Under the pieces are notes generated by a model. That model was not told where the DNA came from, did not search any database, and worked only from the letters and a program-made list of their open reading frames with translations. This document shows positions 36,110 through 44,341 of a DNA stretch of 64,000 nt, one piece after another. Positions within the stretch are counted from its first letter, which is position 1; every line of letters starts with the position of its first letter. The translations under genes and the position numbers were made by a program. Source of the stretch: Rhizobiaceae bacterium (GTDB taxonomy: Bacteria; Pseudomonadota; Alphaproteobacteria; Rhizobiales; Rhizobiaceae); assembly GCA_023953835.1 (NCBI GenBank), contig JAMLJB010000002.1:154630-218629 (forward strand), read 5' to 3'.

Positions 36110-37017
36110 CCGTGCAGAAAACCGCATTGACGCTGGGTCCGGTCTTCTTCCACTGGTCACGCGAGAGGCTGGCGGATTTCTATCGCCGCATTGCCGATGA
36201 AGCCCCGGTGGAACGGGTCCATGTCGGCGAGGTTGTCTGCGGCAAGCGGATGCCCTTCTCCGATCCGGCTTGGCCAGACATCATTGAACGCCTGGAACGC
36301 GCGGGAAAGGAGGTGGTGATTTCCACCCTGGCTGCGCCAGCATCCGTGCGGGAGCGGCGGAACGTCGAGGAACTATGCGCCGACGAACGATTGATCGAAA
36401 TTAACGACATAACCGCCCTACCATCGCGTTCAGGAAGGCCTTTCGTCACCGGGCCTTTCCTGAATGTCTACAATGAAGGTTCGGCCCAGTTCCTGATCGA
36501 TCGTGGCGCACGCTCGATTTGCCCGCCGGTCGAACTCTCCCTCGCCGCCATCGGCCAGATGGCGCAGGCTTGCCCCCAGACCGAGTTCGAGGTCTTCGCC
36601 TTCGGCCGGCTGCCCCTCGCCATCTCCGGACGGTGCTACCACGCGCGGCATAATGGGCTGCACAAGGACTCATGCCAGTTCACCTGCGAAAAGGATCCAG
36701 ACGGCCTCGCGGTCGATACGCTTGACGATCAGGAATTCCTCGCGATCAACGGTTTGCAGACCCTATCCAATCAGGTGCAGGCCTTCCTGCCCATACCGGG
36801 GGAACTGACTGCATGCGGGGTTCGGCGCCTGCGCCTTTCGCCCCAGACCGCGGACATGGTGGAAGTGGCAAGGACCTACAGGGCTTTGCTGGACGGCAGA
36901 GAAGACCCCCAAAGCGCGCGCTTCGTTCTGTCATGCCTCGAACTGCCCGGCATGATGGTCGACGGATATGCATACGGCAAGCCCGGATGGGAGGCGACCA
37001 CATCGGCAATGATATGA
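36106..37017 (+). CDS. ubiV: UbiV, U32-family partner of UbiU
   Basis: 303 residues from ATG 36106, overlapping the ubiU stop (ATGA); a GTG at 36100 is an alternative. Cluster ligands are in VVCGKRMP (about 43) and in CYHARHNGLHKDSCQFTC (about 178-196), matching the C39/C180/C193/C197 pattern of E. coli UbiV. Forms the hydroxylase complex with UbiU. Confidence 0.93.
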   Translation: MTVQKTALTLGPVFFHWSRERLADFYRRIADEAPVERVHVGEVVCGKRMPFSDPAWPDIIERLERAGKEVVISTLAAPASVRERRNVEELCADERLIEINDITALPSRSGRPFVTGPFLNVYNEGSAQFLIDRGARSICPPVELSLAAIGQMAQACPQTEFEVFAFGRLPLAISGRCYHARHNGLHKDSCQFTCEKDPDGLAVDTLDDQEFLAINGLQTLSNQVQAFLPIPGELTACGVRRLRLSPQTADMVEVARTYRALLDGREDPQSARFVLSCLELPGMMVDGYAYGKPGWEATTSAMI

Positions 37018-37107
37018 ACGCACGATGTCGAACACGGAGGTCCTGGTGCGCAGACGATCGACAAGGGTAGCTTGCCTCGCCGCGAGCACCCGCCCCCCTA
37101 CCTGCGG

Positions 37108-37123
37108 TTTGCGTCTGCGCAAG
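37108..37123. promoter_or_regulatory. NnrR-type box upstream of mog
   Basis: TTTGCG-TCTG-CGCAAG, perfect over the inner TTGCG-N4-CGCAA. Centre is 103 bases before the mog ATG; -41.5 would give a start near 37157. Confidence 0.72.
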
Positions 37124-37218
37124 CGATTTCCGGGCCGGGCGCGTTAAGGCGTTCACGACGATAAGCTCGGCGGCAATGTGGCGACATTGGGCTGAACGCA
37201 ACTCCGCCAGGAGAGAAC

Positions 37219-37728
37219 ATGACCCAGATTGCGATCGTCACAATATCGGATCGTGCCAGTCGCGGAGACTATGTGGACCTTAGCGGTCCTGCCATTGAAA
37301 ATTGGCTACGCCGTGCCATTACCGGGCACTACAACCCCGTCCGCCGAATTGTGCCTGATGGGCTGGAAAGCGTCCGGGACGTGCTTCTGGAGCTCGTCGA
37401 CGAAGGCGGCGTGGATCTGATCCTCACTACGGGTGGCACCGGCCCATCTCCGCGGGACCTTACTCCAGAGGCCATGCGCGAGGTGATCACGAAGGAACTC
37501 CCTGGTTTTGGCGAGCTCATGCGGCAAGCCAGCCTTAAGCATGTCCCCACGGCCATCCTTTCACGGCAGACAGCCGGTGTCCGGGGCCGCTCCCTGATCG
37601 TGAATCTGCCAGGGAAGCCGTCGTCGATAGAAGTATGCCTGAGTGCCGTGTTCCCGGCCGTCCCTTATTGTCTGGAACTGATCGGCGCGGGTCGCCTTGT
37701 CGCGGATCAGCCCTCGATGTTGGGATAA
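37219..37728 (+). CDS. mog: molybdopterin adenylyltransferase Mog (MoaB/Mog family)
   Basis: 169 residues with GGAGAG upstream. Adenylylates molybdopterin before MoeA inserts Mo. Motifs: TISDRASRGDYVDLSGPAI, DLILTTGGTGPSPRDLTPEA, RQTAGVRGRSLIVNLPGKPSS. It has its own NnrR-type box although its partner moeA sits in the nar operon. Confidence 0.93.
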   Translation: MTQIAIVTISDRASRGDYVDLSGPAIENWLRRAITGHYNPVRRIVPDGLESVRDVLLELVDEGGVDLILTTGGTGPSPRDLTPEAMREVITKELPGFGELMRQASLKHVPTAILSRQTAGVRGRSLIVNLPGKPSSIEVCLSAVFPAVPYCLELIGAGRLVADQPSMLG

Positions 37729-37851
37729 AGCCCTTTTGGGACGAGGTCATCGCGCACGGCGAAAATCATCAACGCCGCGCTATTTGAAATGGTGTTCCAG
37801 GTCCGGATGCCGCGGGTCCTTCCCAGGCGCCGCCTCGTCGAGGCCTGTGCG

Positions 37852-38130
37852 TCACGACCCGCAACAACAGTCGCAGCCTGACGGCGCCTCTTTTCCGATC
37901 TTGACGCGCCAGACCGTCGGACCCTGTTCCAGATATTCCCAAACGATCAAACCCGGGTATTTCGTCTCGATCTGGTAATGCAGGGGATGTGGATCATGGT
38001 CGCTGATGATCATGAAGCACTCATCCGATTCCAGCCCCTCGATCATGCCGAAGACTCGCGGATGGCGCTCGAAAGGCGGTATGGTACGCACGTCGATCGA
38101 GGGGATCGAGGAGGCTTGTGCTGCGGTCAT
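37852..38130 (-). CDS. DUF2249 protein with a cysteine tail
   Basis: 92 residues from ATG 38130, AAGGA upstream. IDVRTIPPFERHPRVFGMIEGL, FMIISDHDPHPLHYQIE, and VWRVKIGK define DUF2249; the chain ends GCDCCCGS, a four-cysteine tail that may bind a metal or cluster. Divergent from hemN across an NnrR-like box. Confidence 0.85.
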   Translation of the reverse strand: MTAAQASSIPSIDVRTIPPFERHPRVFGMIEGLESDECFMIISDHDPHPLHYQIETKYPGLIVWEYLEQGPTVWRVKIGKEAPSGCDCCCGS

Positions 38131-38273
38131 GTCAGATAAATCCTTGTTCCGCCCAGGATTGCTCGCCTTGGGAGACGGCGGATGCGCTCCCGCAGCCAAG
38201 GCTAGCGGGCCAGCAGCCAGGCAAGATTGTCGAAACGCAAACTTCTCGAAGAAATACTTGAAGCGATCCTGAC

Positions 38274-38289
38274 TTTGGCATTTCGCAAA
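38274..38289. promoter_or_regulatory. imperfect NnrR-type box upstream of hemN
   Basis: TTTGGC-ATTT-CGCAAA has one intact half site. Centre is 71 bases before the hemN start, compatible with -41.5 and a 30-base leader. Confidence 0.55.
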
Positions 38290-38352
38290 GAGACGGGACA
38301 CAGCAGCGGCTAGAGTTCATAAATCGACGATCGGCAGCACAGGATATTCCCG

Positions 38353-39708
38353 TTGCAGACTTCAATCCTGGCGAAATATGGCGAGACCCGCCTCCCTCGT
38401 TACACCAGCTATCCAACGGCCCCGCAATTCTCGTCGGATATCGACGGCGATACATATCGAGACTGGCTGAGGAGCTTGCCGGCGGGAAATCCTGTATCGC
38501 TCTACCTGCACATTCCGTTCTGCCGCTCGATGTGTTGGTACTGCGGCTGCCACACCACGATTACACGCCAGGACGCCCCGATACTCGGCTATCTGCAGGT
38601 GCTGCGCGAGGAGGTCCGCATGGTCGCGGAACTCGCGCCGCAGCGGCTCGGCGTCAGCGCCGTGCATTTCGGCGGAGGCACGCCAACGATCATCACGCCG
38701 GCGGAGTTCCGGGCGCTGATGGACCTGTTGCGCAGCAACTTCGACTTCACGGACACGGCTGCGGTCGCCATCGAGATCGACCCGCGCACCCTGACGGCCG
38801 AGATGGCCGCGACCTTGGGAACGACCGGCATCGGCCGGGCAAGCCTCGGCGTACAGAGCTTCGATCCGATCGTACAGAAGGCAGTCAACCGCATCCAGAC
38901 CCCGAAGCAAACTGCCGCCGCCGTTCTCGATCTCCGCAGAGCCGGCGTGTCCGAGATCAATTTCGACCTCATCTACGGGTTGCCGCATCAGACGGTGCGG
39001 TCCTGCGTCGAGACCGCAAACATCGCCATCGCGATGCGGCCCGACCGGTTCGCCGTGTTCGGTTATGCGCACGTTCCCTCCTTCAAGAAGCATCAGCGCA
39101 TGATCGACGAGGCGGCGCTCCCGGGCAGCGCCGCCCGCAGCGAACAGGCAGCGGCTGTCGCCGCGACATTGGTCGCTGCCGGCTACCGGCAGGTGGGCCT
39201 GGACCATTTCGCCTTACCGGGCGACGAACTGGTGCTGATGCAGGAAGCCGGAAGGCTGCATCGCAACTTCCAAGGCTATACGACCGACACCTGCGAAACG
39301 CTGATAGGCTTCGGCGCATCGGCCATCGGCCGCGTCGGCGAGGGCTATGTCCAGAACGAAGTCGCTTCAGGCGTTTATTCCCAACGGATAGCCGCCGGCC
39401 ATTTCGCCACGGCGAGGGGTTACCGCCTCACGACCGAGGACAGCGTAAGGGCGGCGATCATCGAGCGGCTGATGTGCGATTTCGAGGCGGACATTCCAGC
39501 GCTCTGCACCGCCTGCGGTTTCGACGCTACCAGGATCCTCGATGCGGCGGCCGGCATGCTGAAACCGTTGGTTCAAGATGGCGTGATTGACATCAGTGAG
39601 GGGTTCATCCGCGTGCGCCAAGACCACCGTTTCGTCATAAGGGCAGTCGCCGCTGCCTTCGATTCTTATCTCGGTCAGTCGAATCGGACCCACAGCAGGG
39701 CCGCGTGA
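38353..39708 (+). CDS. hemN: O2-independent coproporphyrinogen III oxidase HemN
   Basis: 451 residues from TTG 38353 with AGGAT upstream. Radical SAM enzyme of anaerobic haem synthesis. Cluster ligands Cys57, Cys61, Cys64 (CRSMCWYC), followed by CHTT; PRYTSYPTAPQF at the N-terminus and HFGGGTPTI are diagnostic of true HemN rather than HemW. Supplies haem for the cbb3 oxidase, NarI and NnrS under low oxygen. Confidence 0.95.
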   Translation: MQTSILAKYGETRLPRYTSYPTAPQFSSDIDGDTYRDWLRSLPAGNPVSLYLHIPFCRSMCWYCGCHTTITRQDAPILGYLQVLREEVRMVAELAPQRLGVSAVHFGGGTPTIITPAEFRALMDLLRSNFDFTDTAAVAIEIDPRTLTAEMAATLGTTGIGRASLGVQSFDPIVQKAVNRIQTPKQTAAAVLDLRRAGVSEINFDLIYGLPHQTVRSCVETANIAIAMRPDRFAVFGYAHVPSFKKHQRMIDEAALPGSAARSEQAAAVAATLVAAGYRQVGLDHFALPGDELVLMQEAGRLHRNFQGYTTDTCETLIGFGASAIGRVGEGYVQNEVASGVYSQRIAAGHFATARGYRLTTEDSVRAAIIERLMCDFEADIPALCTACGFDATRILDAAAGMLKPLVQDGVIDISEGFIRVRQDHRFVIRAVAAAFDSYLGQSNRTHSRAA

Positions 39709-40028
39709 CCTGCTGCCTATGGCGCATTTTGAACTAGATCGTCCGCGTCTAGCGTCCGAGCCACAACGTTTAGGAGTTCGGGCGGGCCACAACGTCGTGC
39801 CAAGCGAGTCAAGAGCCTGCCCGCTCAGTTCGCTAGTCTCGTCCGCATTGGGCGTGACGACGCCAACATGCCTGCCTACGAATCGTGCTTTCACTATTGT
39901 TCGAGCGACAGTGTCATCGCTTGTCGTCGGTCCGCGAATTGAAACGCCGTTGCTTGGGACTAAGGATTCTACTTAAATTACTTCTGTGCCAGACGCGAAG
40001 AGCTAAGAGTCGTGGGCCAATTCGCTAT

Positions 40029-40127
40029 TCAAACGAACATCATGACGACGACGGCCCCCACCACGATCAACACCAGTCACGCGATCAACATCGGCAACAG
40101 CGTGCTTTGATATTCTGGATCGGGCAT
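40029..40127 (-). pseudogene. small single-helix membrane protein interrupted by an in-frame TGA
   Basis: Reading from ATG 40127 (GAGGTGG upstream) gives MPDPEYQSTLLPMLIA, then TGA at 40077-40079, then LVLIVVGAVVVMMFV and a second stop at 40029-40031. The two halves together form one convincing membrane helix with the stop in its middle; TGG (Trp) to TGA is a one-base change. The NnrR-type box is centred 77 bases upstream of this ATG, the same as in front of nirK. It is either a freshly broken small membrane subunit, a sequencing error or a suppressed stop. Confidence 0.5.
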
Positions 40128-40196
40128 AGGTTCCACCTCTGGAGCTTGACCTGCAACTTTGCATCTTGGCAGCATAAGCATGCGTTTTGATCCTTC

Positions 40197-40212
40197 TTTG
40201 CACCGGCGCAAA
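40197..40212. promoter_or_regulatory. NnrR-type box before the broken small membrane ORF
   Basis: TTTGCA-CCGG-CGCAAA, one mismatch to the palindrome. It has no intact gene at normal distance on either strand; the only target at 77 bases is the interrupted ORF. Confidence 0.7.
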
Positions 40213-40318
40213 CTCTCGCCCGTGCTCTGGCGGTTCAGCTGGTGCCGATCGCACCTGGGCGGCAGCGGTGATCGGGTGCCGGACGCCACCGAAACTCGCC
40301 TGGCTTATGTATTTTTGC

Positions 40319-40663
40319 TCACCGTTCTTCCGCAGGATTGGCAAGGATGATCGTCAGGAGAAGCGCCGAATCCGTGAGCCCCCGGACGGCGTGGGGCGTA
40401 CCGCCGTCGAGATAAATCCATTCATCAGCCTCCATTTCGATGGACTCTCTGTCGAGCTCGATTTCAACGTGACCTTCGAGACAATACAAGGTGATGCTCC
40501 CTGGGACTTGGTGTCGCTTCAGCAGCACCCCTTCCTGTACGACGAGGCGGGCGACCTCGAATTCGGCAGTCTTCACAATGGCGGCGGTGCGCATGCTCCT
40601 CAGCCGGGAACCTTGCGGTGAGAAGTCGACGACTTCAGCCGCCCTGGCGTGATGAAGCGCCAT
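40319..40663 (-). CDS. small cupin-domain protein
   Basis: 114 residues with AAGGGA upstream. Single cupin barrel: LKRHQVPGSITLYCLEGHVEIE and IYLDGGTPHAVRGL provide the two cupin motifs, though the first lacks the full HxH metal pair. Substrate unknown. A 23-bp AAGAT...ATCTT inverted repeat lies 56 bases upstream, suggesting control by an Rrf2-type regulator. Confidence 0.8.
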   Translation of the reverse strand: MALHHARAAEVVDFSPQGSRLRSMRTAAIVKTAEFEVARLVVQEGVLLKRHQVPGSITLYCLEGHVEIELDRESIEMEADEWIYLDGGTPHAVRGLTDSALLLTIILANPAEER

Positions 40664-40718
40664 GAATTGTCCCTTTCTCCAAAGCGTCTGTCAGACCGCT
40701 GGTCACCCCTATCCTGAA

Positions 40719-40741
40719 AAGATATACTTACGAGCTATCTT
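40719..40741. promoter_or_regulatory. inverted repeat, possible NsrR-type site, upstream of the cupin gene
   Basis: Arms AAAAGATA (40717-40724) and TATCTTTT (40736-40743) are perfect inverted repeats; counted from AAGAT to ATCTT the site is 23 bases, the length of NsrR operators. The inner bases do not keep the symmetry, so assignment is tentative. Confidence 0.4.
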
Positions 40742-40889
40742 TTATCACATAGCGTATCTATAGGCTACCCCTCGACCTGTTCCCCGTACGAGGGATCGAT
40801 CTCCCGCAGATTGCGACCTGAGAGCTCGACTGAAATGATTGGAGCGGAGCGCGAAGACCCTCACAACTTACATGGTCGCCTGCATTTTA

Positions 40890-41411
40890 TCAGGTCGGGA
40901 TCGTACAGCGGAAAAGCCACAGCGTCGGATTACCGTTGCGCCCGACACGATGTCGACCTGGGGCGGCCGTTCCGTGCCCGACGCGACCCATGTCTCGGCC
41001 GATAAAGCCGTTTAGAGCGGCGATGACCTTCGCTTCCGGTATGCCGATCAGGACGATCGGCTCCTTGTGCTCCACGAGCTTCAGCCCACGAACGACACCG
41101 GACTTGTCGATGCCGACAAGAATTCGGATGGGCTTGCCGGAGTAGCCGATCGATGTGGTGAAATCGGTGTTCAGATAGACATATCCGACCGTCTGATCGT
41201 CCTTGTAGGCCGGAACAAGAGGCGGCTCGCCGACGGGTTCGCCCAGCCGGTCGGCGTCTGGAAGGAGGTCCGTGGCCACTGCTGTACTGAGATAATCGCC
41301 GATGCCAGAGGCGCTGGCTGTGTGGGTGTTAGCTAGACATACCAGCAGGCTTACCGAAAGGATGGATATGAGTACGATGGCTTGGTATCGAGTGGACGTG
41401 TGTGAGGCCAT
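40890..41411 (-). pseudogene. nosR: truncated nosR (5' remnant)
   Basis: From ATG 41411 the product has a signal peptide (about 1-34) and then clear NosR N-terminal FMN-binding domain sequence: GYVYLNTDF, GYSGKPI, LKLVEHKEPIVLIGIPEAK. After HGTAA near 40965 the frame slips; in the next frame QVDIVSGATVI follows, the flavinylation-site region of NosR, then homology stops near 40920. The membrane and ferredoxin parts (roughly 500 residues) and nosZDFYL are absent. NosR feeds electrons to N2O reductase. The promoter box upstream is still intact, so decay looks recent. Confidence 0.8.
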
Positions 41412-41487
41412 CTTCGTTCCGACCAGACTGTGGGAACTGCTTGCACGGTTCCGCGCTTCATCTGTGCCGTAACGGATGCGCGACCTC

Positions 41488-41503
41488 TTTGCGCAATTGC
41501 AAA
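41488..41503. promoter_or_regulatory. NnrR-type box upstream of the nosR remnant
   Basis: TTTGCG-CAAT-TGCAAA, centred 84 bases before the nosR ATG. It survives although the gene is broken. Confidence 0.72.
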
Positions 41504-41568
41504 CTTTGAGCGCTTTGGGATTGAGCAACTGGCGCTTCGACCACTGGCGGTTGGCTCGGTCGAAAGGA

Positions 41569-41865
41569 CTATCTGCTCCCCGCGAGCGTCGCTTTCATTG
41601 GGGCAACGAAGTCCACCGCCTCGTGCACAATCGCGCAGTCGGTTTCGACGATTGCGTGCCATTGTCGGTTGCCGCAGCGCACCGACAACCTCCATCGGCC
41701 TTCGTCATCGCCCTCGCCGCGCTCGATTCGGCTAGTAACCCGATGACGGCGCATGAGATCGTGGAGCTCTTCCGTCGACCATCCGAAGCGCTTCGCCAGA
41801 ATTTCGGCGTCGAGCGTGAACTGGCCAGTGCTATCCCGCCGCACCATTTTTGCGGACGGGGTCAT
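41569..41865 (-). CDS. DUF6522 family protein
   Basis: 98 residues; TLDAEILAKRFGWSTEELHDLMRRH and IERGEGDDEGRWRLSVRCGNRQWH match DUF6522. Its ATG overlaps the ccoS stop (ATGA), making it the last gene of the cbb3 operon. A later Met (41847) is possible. Role unknown. Confidence 0.75.
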   Translation of the reverse strand: MTPSAKMVRRDSTGQFTLDAEILAKRFGWSTEELHDLMRRHRVTSRIERGEGDDEGRWRLSVRCGNRQWHAIVETDCAIVHEAVDFVAPMKATLAGSR

Positions 41866-42083
41866 ATCCGGCGCCTAGCGGGGCCAGCCGTTTCCCTGTT
41901 CACGTCTTCGCCAGCTTTGGGATTACCGGCTCCGGCATCGTCATCCTCTTCATCGATGAGGATGCGTTCAGCCGCCCCCTCGAGATCGTCATATTGCCCG
42001 CTGCGCAGCGTCCATAGGAATGCGCCGAGCGCAGCGCCCCCGAGCACGAGAGCCAGTGGCACGAGGAAGACCAAACTGCTCAT
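41862..42083 (-). CDS. ccoS: cbb3 oxidase maturation protein CcoS
   Basis: 73 residues: one N-terminal helix then WTLRSGQYDDLEGAAERIL, the CcoS/FixS signature. Needed for cofactor insertion into cbb3 oxidase. Overlaps ccoI by four bases. Confidence 0.93.
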   Translation of the reverse strand: MSSLVFLVPLALVLGGAALGAFLWTLRSGQYDDLEGAAERILIDEEDDDAGAGNPKAGEDVNRETAGPARRRI

Positions 42084-44341
42084 TCTCCTGGCTCCAAAGC
42101 CGCCTTTAGCGGATGCGGCACGGCTGTCAAAGTCTCGGATCCAGGCTTGCTTGTGCGCCGTCGTCCGAGGCGCAAGGCGTTGGCGACGACGATGATCGAC
42201 GACAGCGACATGGCGAGTGCTGCGATCAGCGGCGTGACGTAGCCGGCTATGGCAATAGGGAGCGCGATGGCGTTGTAGGCGATTGCCAGCGCGAAATTCT
42301 GATGGACGAGCTGTCCTGCCTCCCGCGATAGGGTAAAAGCCGTGGGGATCGCGTCGAGGCTTCCATGCAGGAACACGAAATCGGCGGCGTTGCGGCCGAT
42401 GTCAGCGGCTGACGCGGGCGCCATCGAGACATGGGCGGCCGCGAGCGCCGGTGCGTCGTTGATGCCGTCGCCGACCATCAGCACCTTGATGCCCGTGGCG
42501 GCGATGGTCCGCAGCCGCTCCACCTTCTCGGCCGGCATCAGTCCCGATTCAAAGTCGCTGATGCCGAGCATCCCCGCCGTGGCGGCCACCATGGCGGGAC
42601 GATCGCCCGACAGGATGGCGATGCGCATATCGGCAGCGCGTAGTGCTTCGACCACGGCTTCGGCGTCGGGGCGCAATGTGTCCTCGAAGTCAAAGGACGC
42701 GACCAGGACGCCATCACGAGCCAGGACTGTGCCGGGCGCATTTTCCGCTACCGGAATCGCCAGCGCCCACTCCGCCCGGCCAAGGCGGTAGGCGAATCCG
42801 TCGGCGTGCGCTTCGATGCCAAGGCCCGGATGTTCCGTGACCTCGGAAACGGTGATGCGGGTTTTACGCCCGTACGCAGCCAGTGCTCGTGACAGTGGAT
42901 GGCTGGACCTTTCCGCTATGGCGGTGGCAATCGCCAGCGCATCCGGGTCGATACCCTCTGCATTTAGCAGCCGCGGACGCCCGAGCGTCAGCGTCCCAGT
43001 CTTGTCGAACGCCACCATGTCGATCTCGGCCAGACGCTCGATGCCGGAACCGTCCTTGACCATGATGCCGGCCTCGAATAGTCGGCGCGCCGCTACCACC
43101 TGCACGATCGGCACGGCAAGGCCGAGCGCGCAGGGGCAGGTGATGATTAGAACGGAGATGGCGACCGTGACCGCCTTGTGCCAATCGCCAGTGGCGGCCA
43201 TCCATCCGAGGAAGGTCAGGAAGGCGGTGGCGTGCACGACGGGCGAATAGAGCTGCGCGGCACGGTCCGCCAACCGCCGATAGCGGGCGCGGCCGCCCTC
43301 GGCGGCTTCCATGAGCCGGACCATTTCCGCCAGGAACGACGCATCGGTGCGGGCCGTCGCCGCGATCACCAGCGGCCCGGTCAGGTTTAGGGTGCCCGCA
43401 GTCACCTTCGATCCCGTCCGCACGGGTTGAGGAACGCTTTCCCCGGTGGCTATGGCGCAGTCGATATCGGAGCTTCCCTCCTCGACAACGCCGTCAACCG
43501 GAACGCGGTCGCCTGCTACCAGCGCGATCCGCATTTGCGGCTCGATTTCGGCGACCGGCAGGAAATCTCGGCCGCCGTCGGCATGCAGCACGACCGCGCC
43601 GCGCGGAGCCAGGCGCATCAAGCCCCTAACTGCTGATCGAGCCTTTTCGCGCATGACATGATCGAGCGTTCGGCCGATGAGAAGGAAGAAGATCAGCGAC
43701 GTCGCCGCGTCGAAATAGGCATGCCGGCCATTGTGGATCGTGTCGTAGAGGCTGAGGCAGAAAGCGAGCACGACGCCGATCGAGACCGGCACGTCCATGT
43801 TGGTGCGACCGCGGCGCAGCGCGTTCCAGGCCGAAAGGAAGAAGATGCGGCCGGAATAGAGCAGGCAGACCAGGGCGAGCGCCGCCGAAATCCAATGGAA
43901 GGCCTGCCGTGTCTCGGCCTCGGCTCCCGACCAGACGGAAACCGACAGGAGCATGATGTTCATCGCCGCGAAGCCGGCGACCGCCAGTGCGCGCACGAGC
44001 CGGGAAAGTTCCGGATCGGCCTTTTCGTCTTCGGCCTCGAACAGATGCGCCGGATAGCCTATGCCGGCGAGCGTCTCGACGATCGGCGGCGCCTCCTCGC
44101 CGCGCCATATGACCGCAACGCGCTTGGTCGAGAGGTTGACGCGCGCATGCTCGACGGTCGGCAGGCCCGCGAGCGCGTGCTCCACGGCTCGAATGCAGGC
44201 CGCGCAATGAACGCCCGGGACCGAGAGGTTGGATTGCCACAGCCCGTTGCCCAGTTCGCGGCTGGCCAGCCGCAGTTCCTCGCGGGACGGGAAGCCACCG
44301 AGTTCGGCGGCAGCCTCCGCGCCAGGTGCGCAGCAGCTCAC
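42080..44341 (-). CDS. ccoI: copper-transporting P-type ATPase CcoI
   Basis: 753 residues from GTG 44341, which overlaps the DUF2189 stop (GTGA) and gives the usual SCCAPG start; ATG 44365 is the alternative and adds eight residues. CtpA-like P1B ATPase exporting copper for cbb3 assembly. A ferredoxin-like metal domain with VHCAACIRAVE, TGES actuator, CPCALGLAVP metal site in the sixth helix, DKTGTLT phosphorylation site and GDGINDAPAL hinge are all present. Confidence 0.95.
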   Translation of the reverse strand: MSCCAPGAEAAAELGGFPSREELRLASRELGNGLWQSNLSVPGVHCAACIRAVEHALAGLPTVEHARVNLSTKRVAVIWRGEEAPPIVETLAGIGYPAHLFEAEDEKADPELSRLVRALAVAGFAAMNIMLLSVSVWSGAEAETRQAFHWISAALALVCLLYSGRIFFLSAWNALRRGRTNMDVPVSIGVVLAFCLSLYDTIHNGRHAYFDAATSLIFFLLIGRTLDHVMREKARSAVRGLMRLAPRGAVVLHADGGRDFLPVAEIEPQMRIALVAGDRVPVDGVVEEGSSDIDCAIATGESVPQPVRTGSKVTAGTLNLTGPLVIAATARTDASFLAEMVRLMEAAEGGRARYRRLADRAAQLYSPVVHATAFLTFLGWMAATGDWHKAVTVAISVLIITCPCALGLAVPIVQVVAARRLFEAGIMVKDGSGIERLAEIDMVAFDKTGTLTLGRPRLLNAEGIDPDALAIATAIAERSSHPLSRALAAYGRKTRITVSEVTEHPGLGIEAHADGFAYRLGRAEWALAIPVAENAPGTVLARDGVLVASFDFEDTLRPDAEAVVEALRAADMRIAILSGDRPAMVAATAGMLGISDFESGLMPAEKVERLRTIAATGIKVLMVGDGINDAPALAAAHVSMAPASAADIGRNAADFVFLHGSLDAIPTAFTLSREAGQLVHQNFALAIAYNAIALPIAIAGYVTPLIAALAMSLSSIIVVANALRLGRRRTSKPGSETLTAVPHPLKAALEPGE

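Larger units (their letters stand above)
39709..40318. other. 610-base gap with a broken small membrane ORF and a promoter box
   Basis: Between hemN and the cupin gene. It contains the interrupted ORF at 40029-40127 and the NnrR-type box at 40197-40212. The first 300 bases show no gene, tRNA or repeat I can support. An 85-codon plus-strand frame at 39719 has no ribosome site and no protein-like composition. Confidence 0.6.

Noticed and set aside
39719..39976. 85-codon plus-strand frame after hemN
   Set aside because: Unusual composition, no ribosome site and no context support.
40077..40079. TGA as a selenocysteine codon in the small membrane ORF
   Set aside because: A Sec residue in mid-helix of a 32-residue protein without an evident downstream hairpin is unlikely; a TGG to TGA change is simpler.
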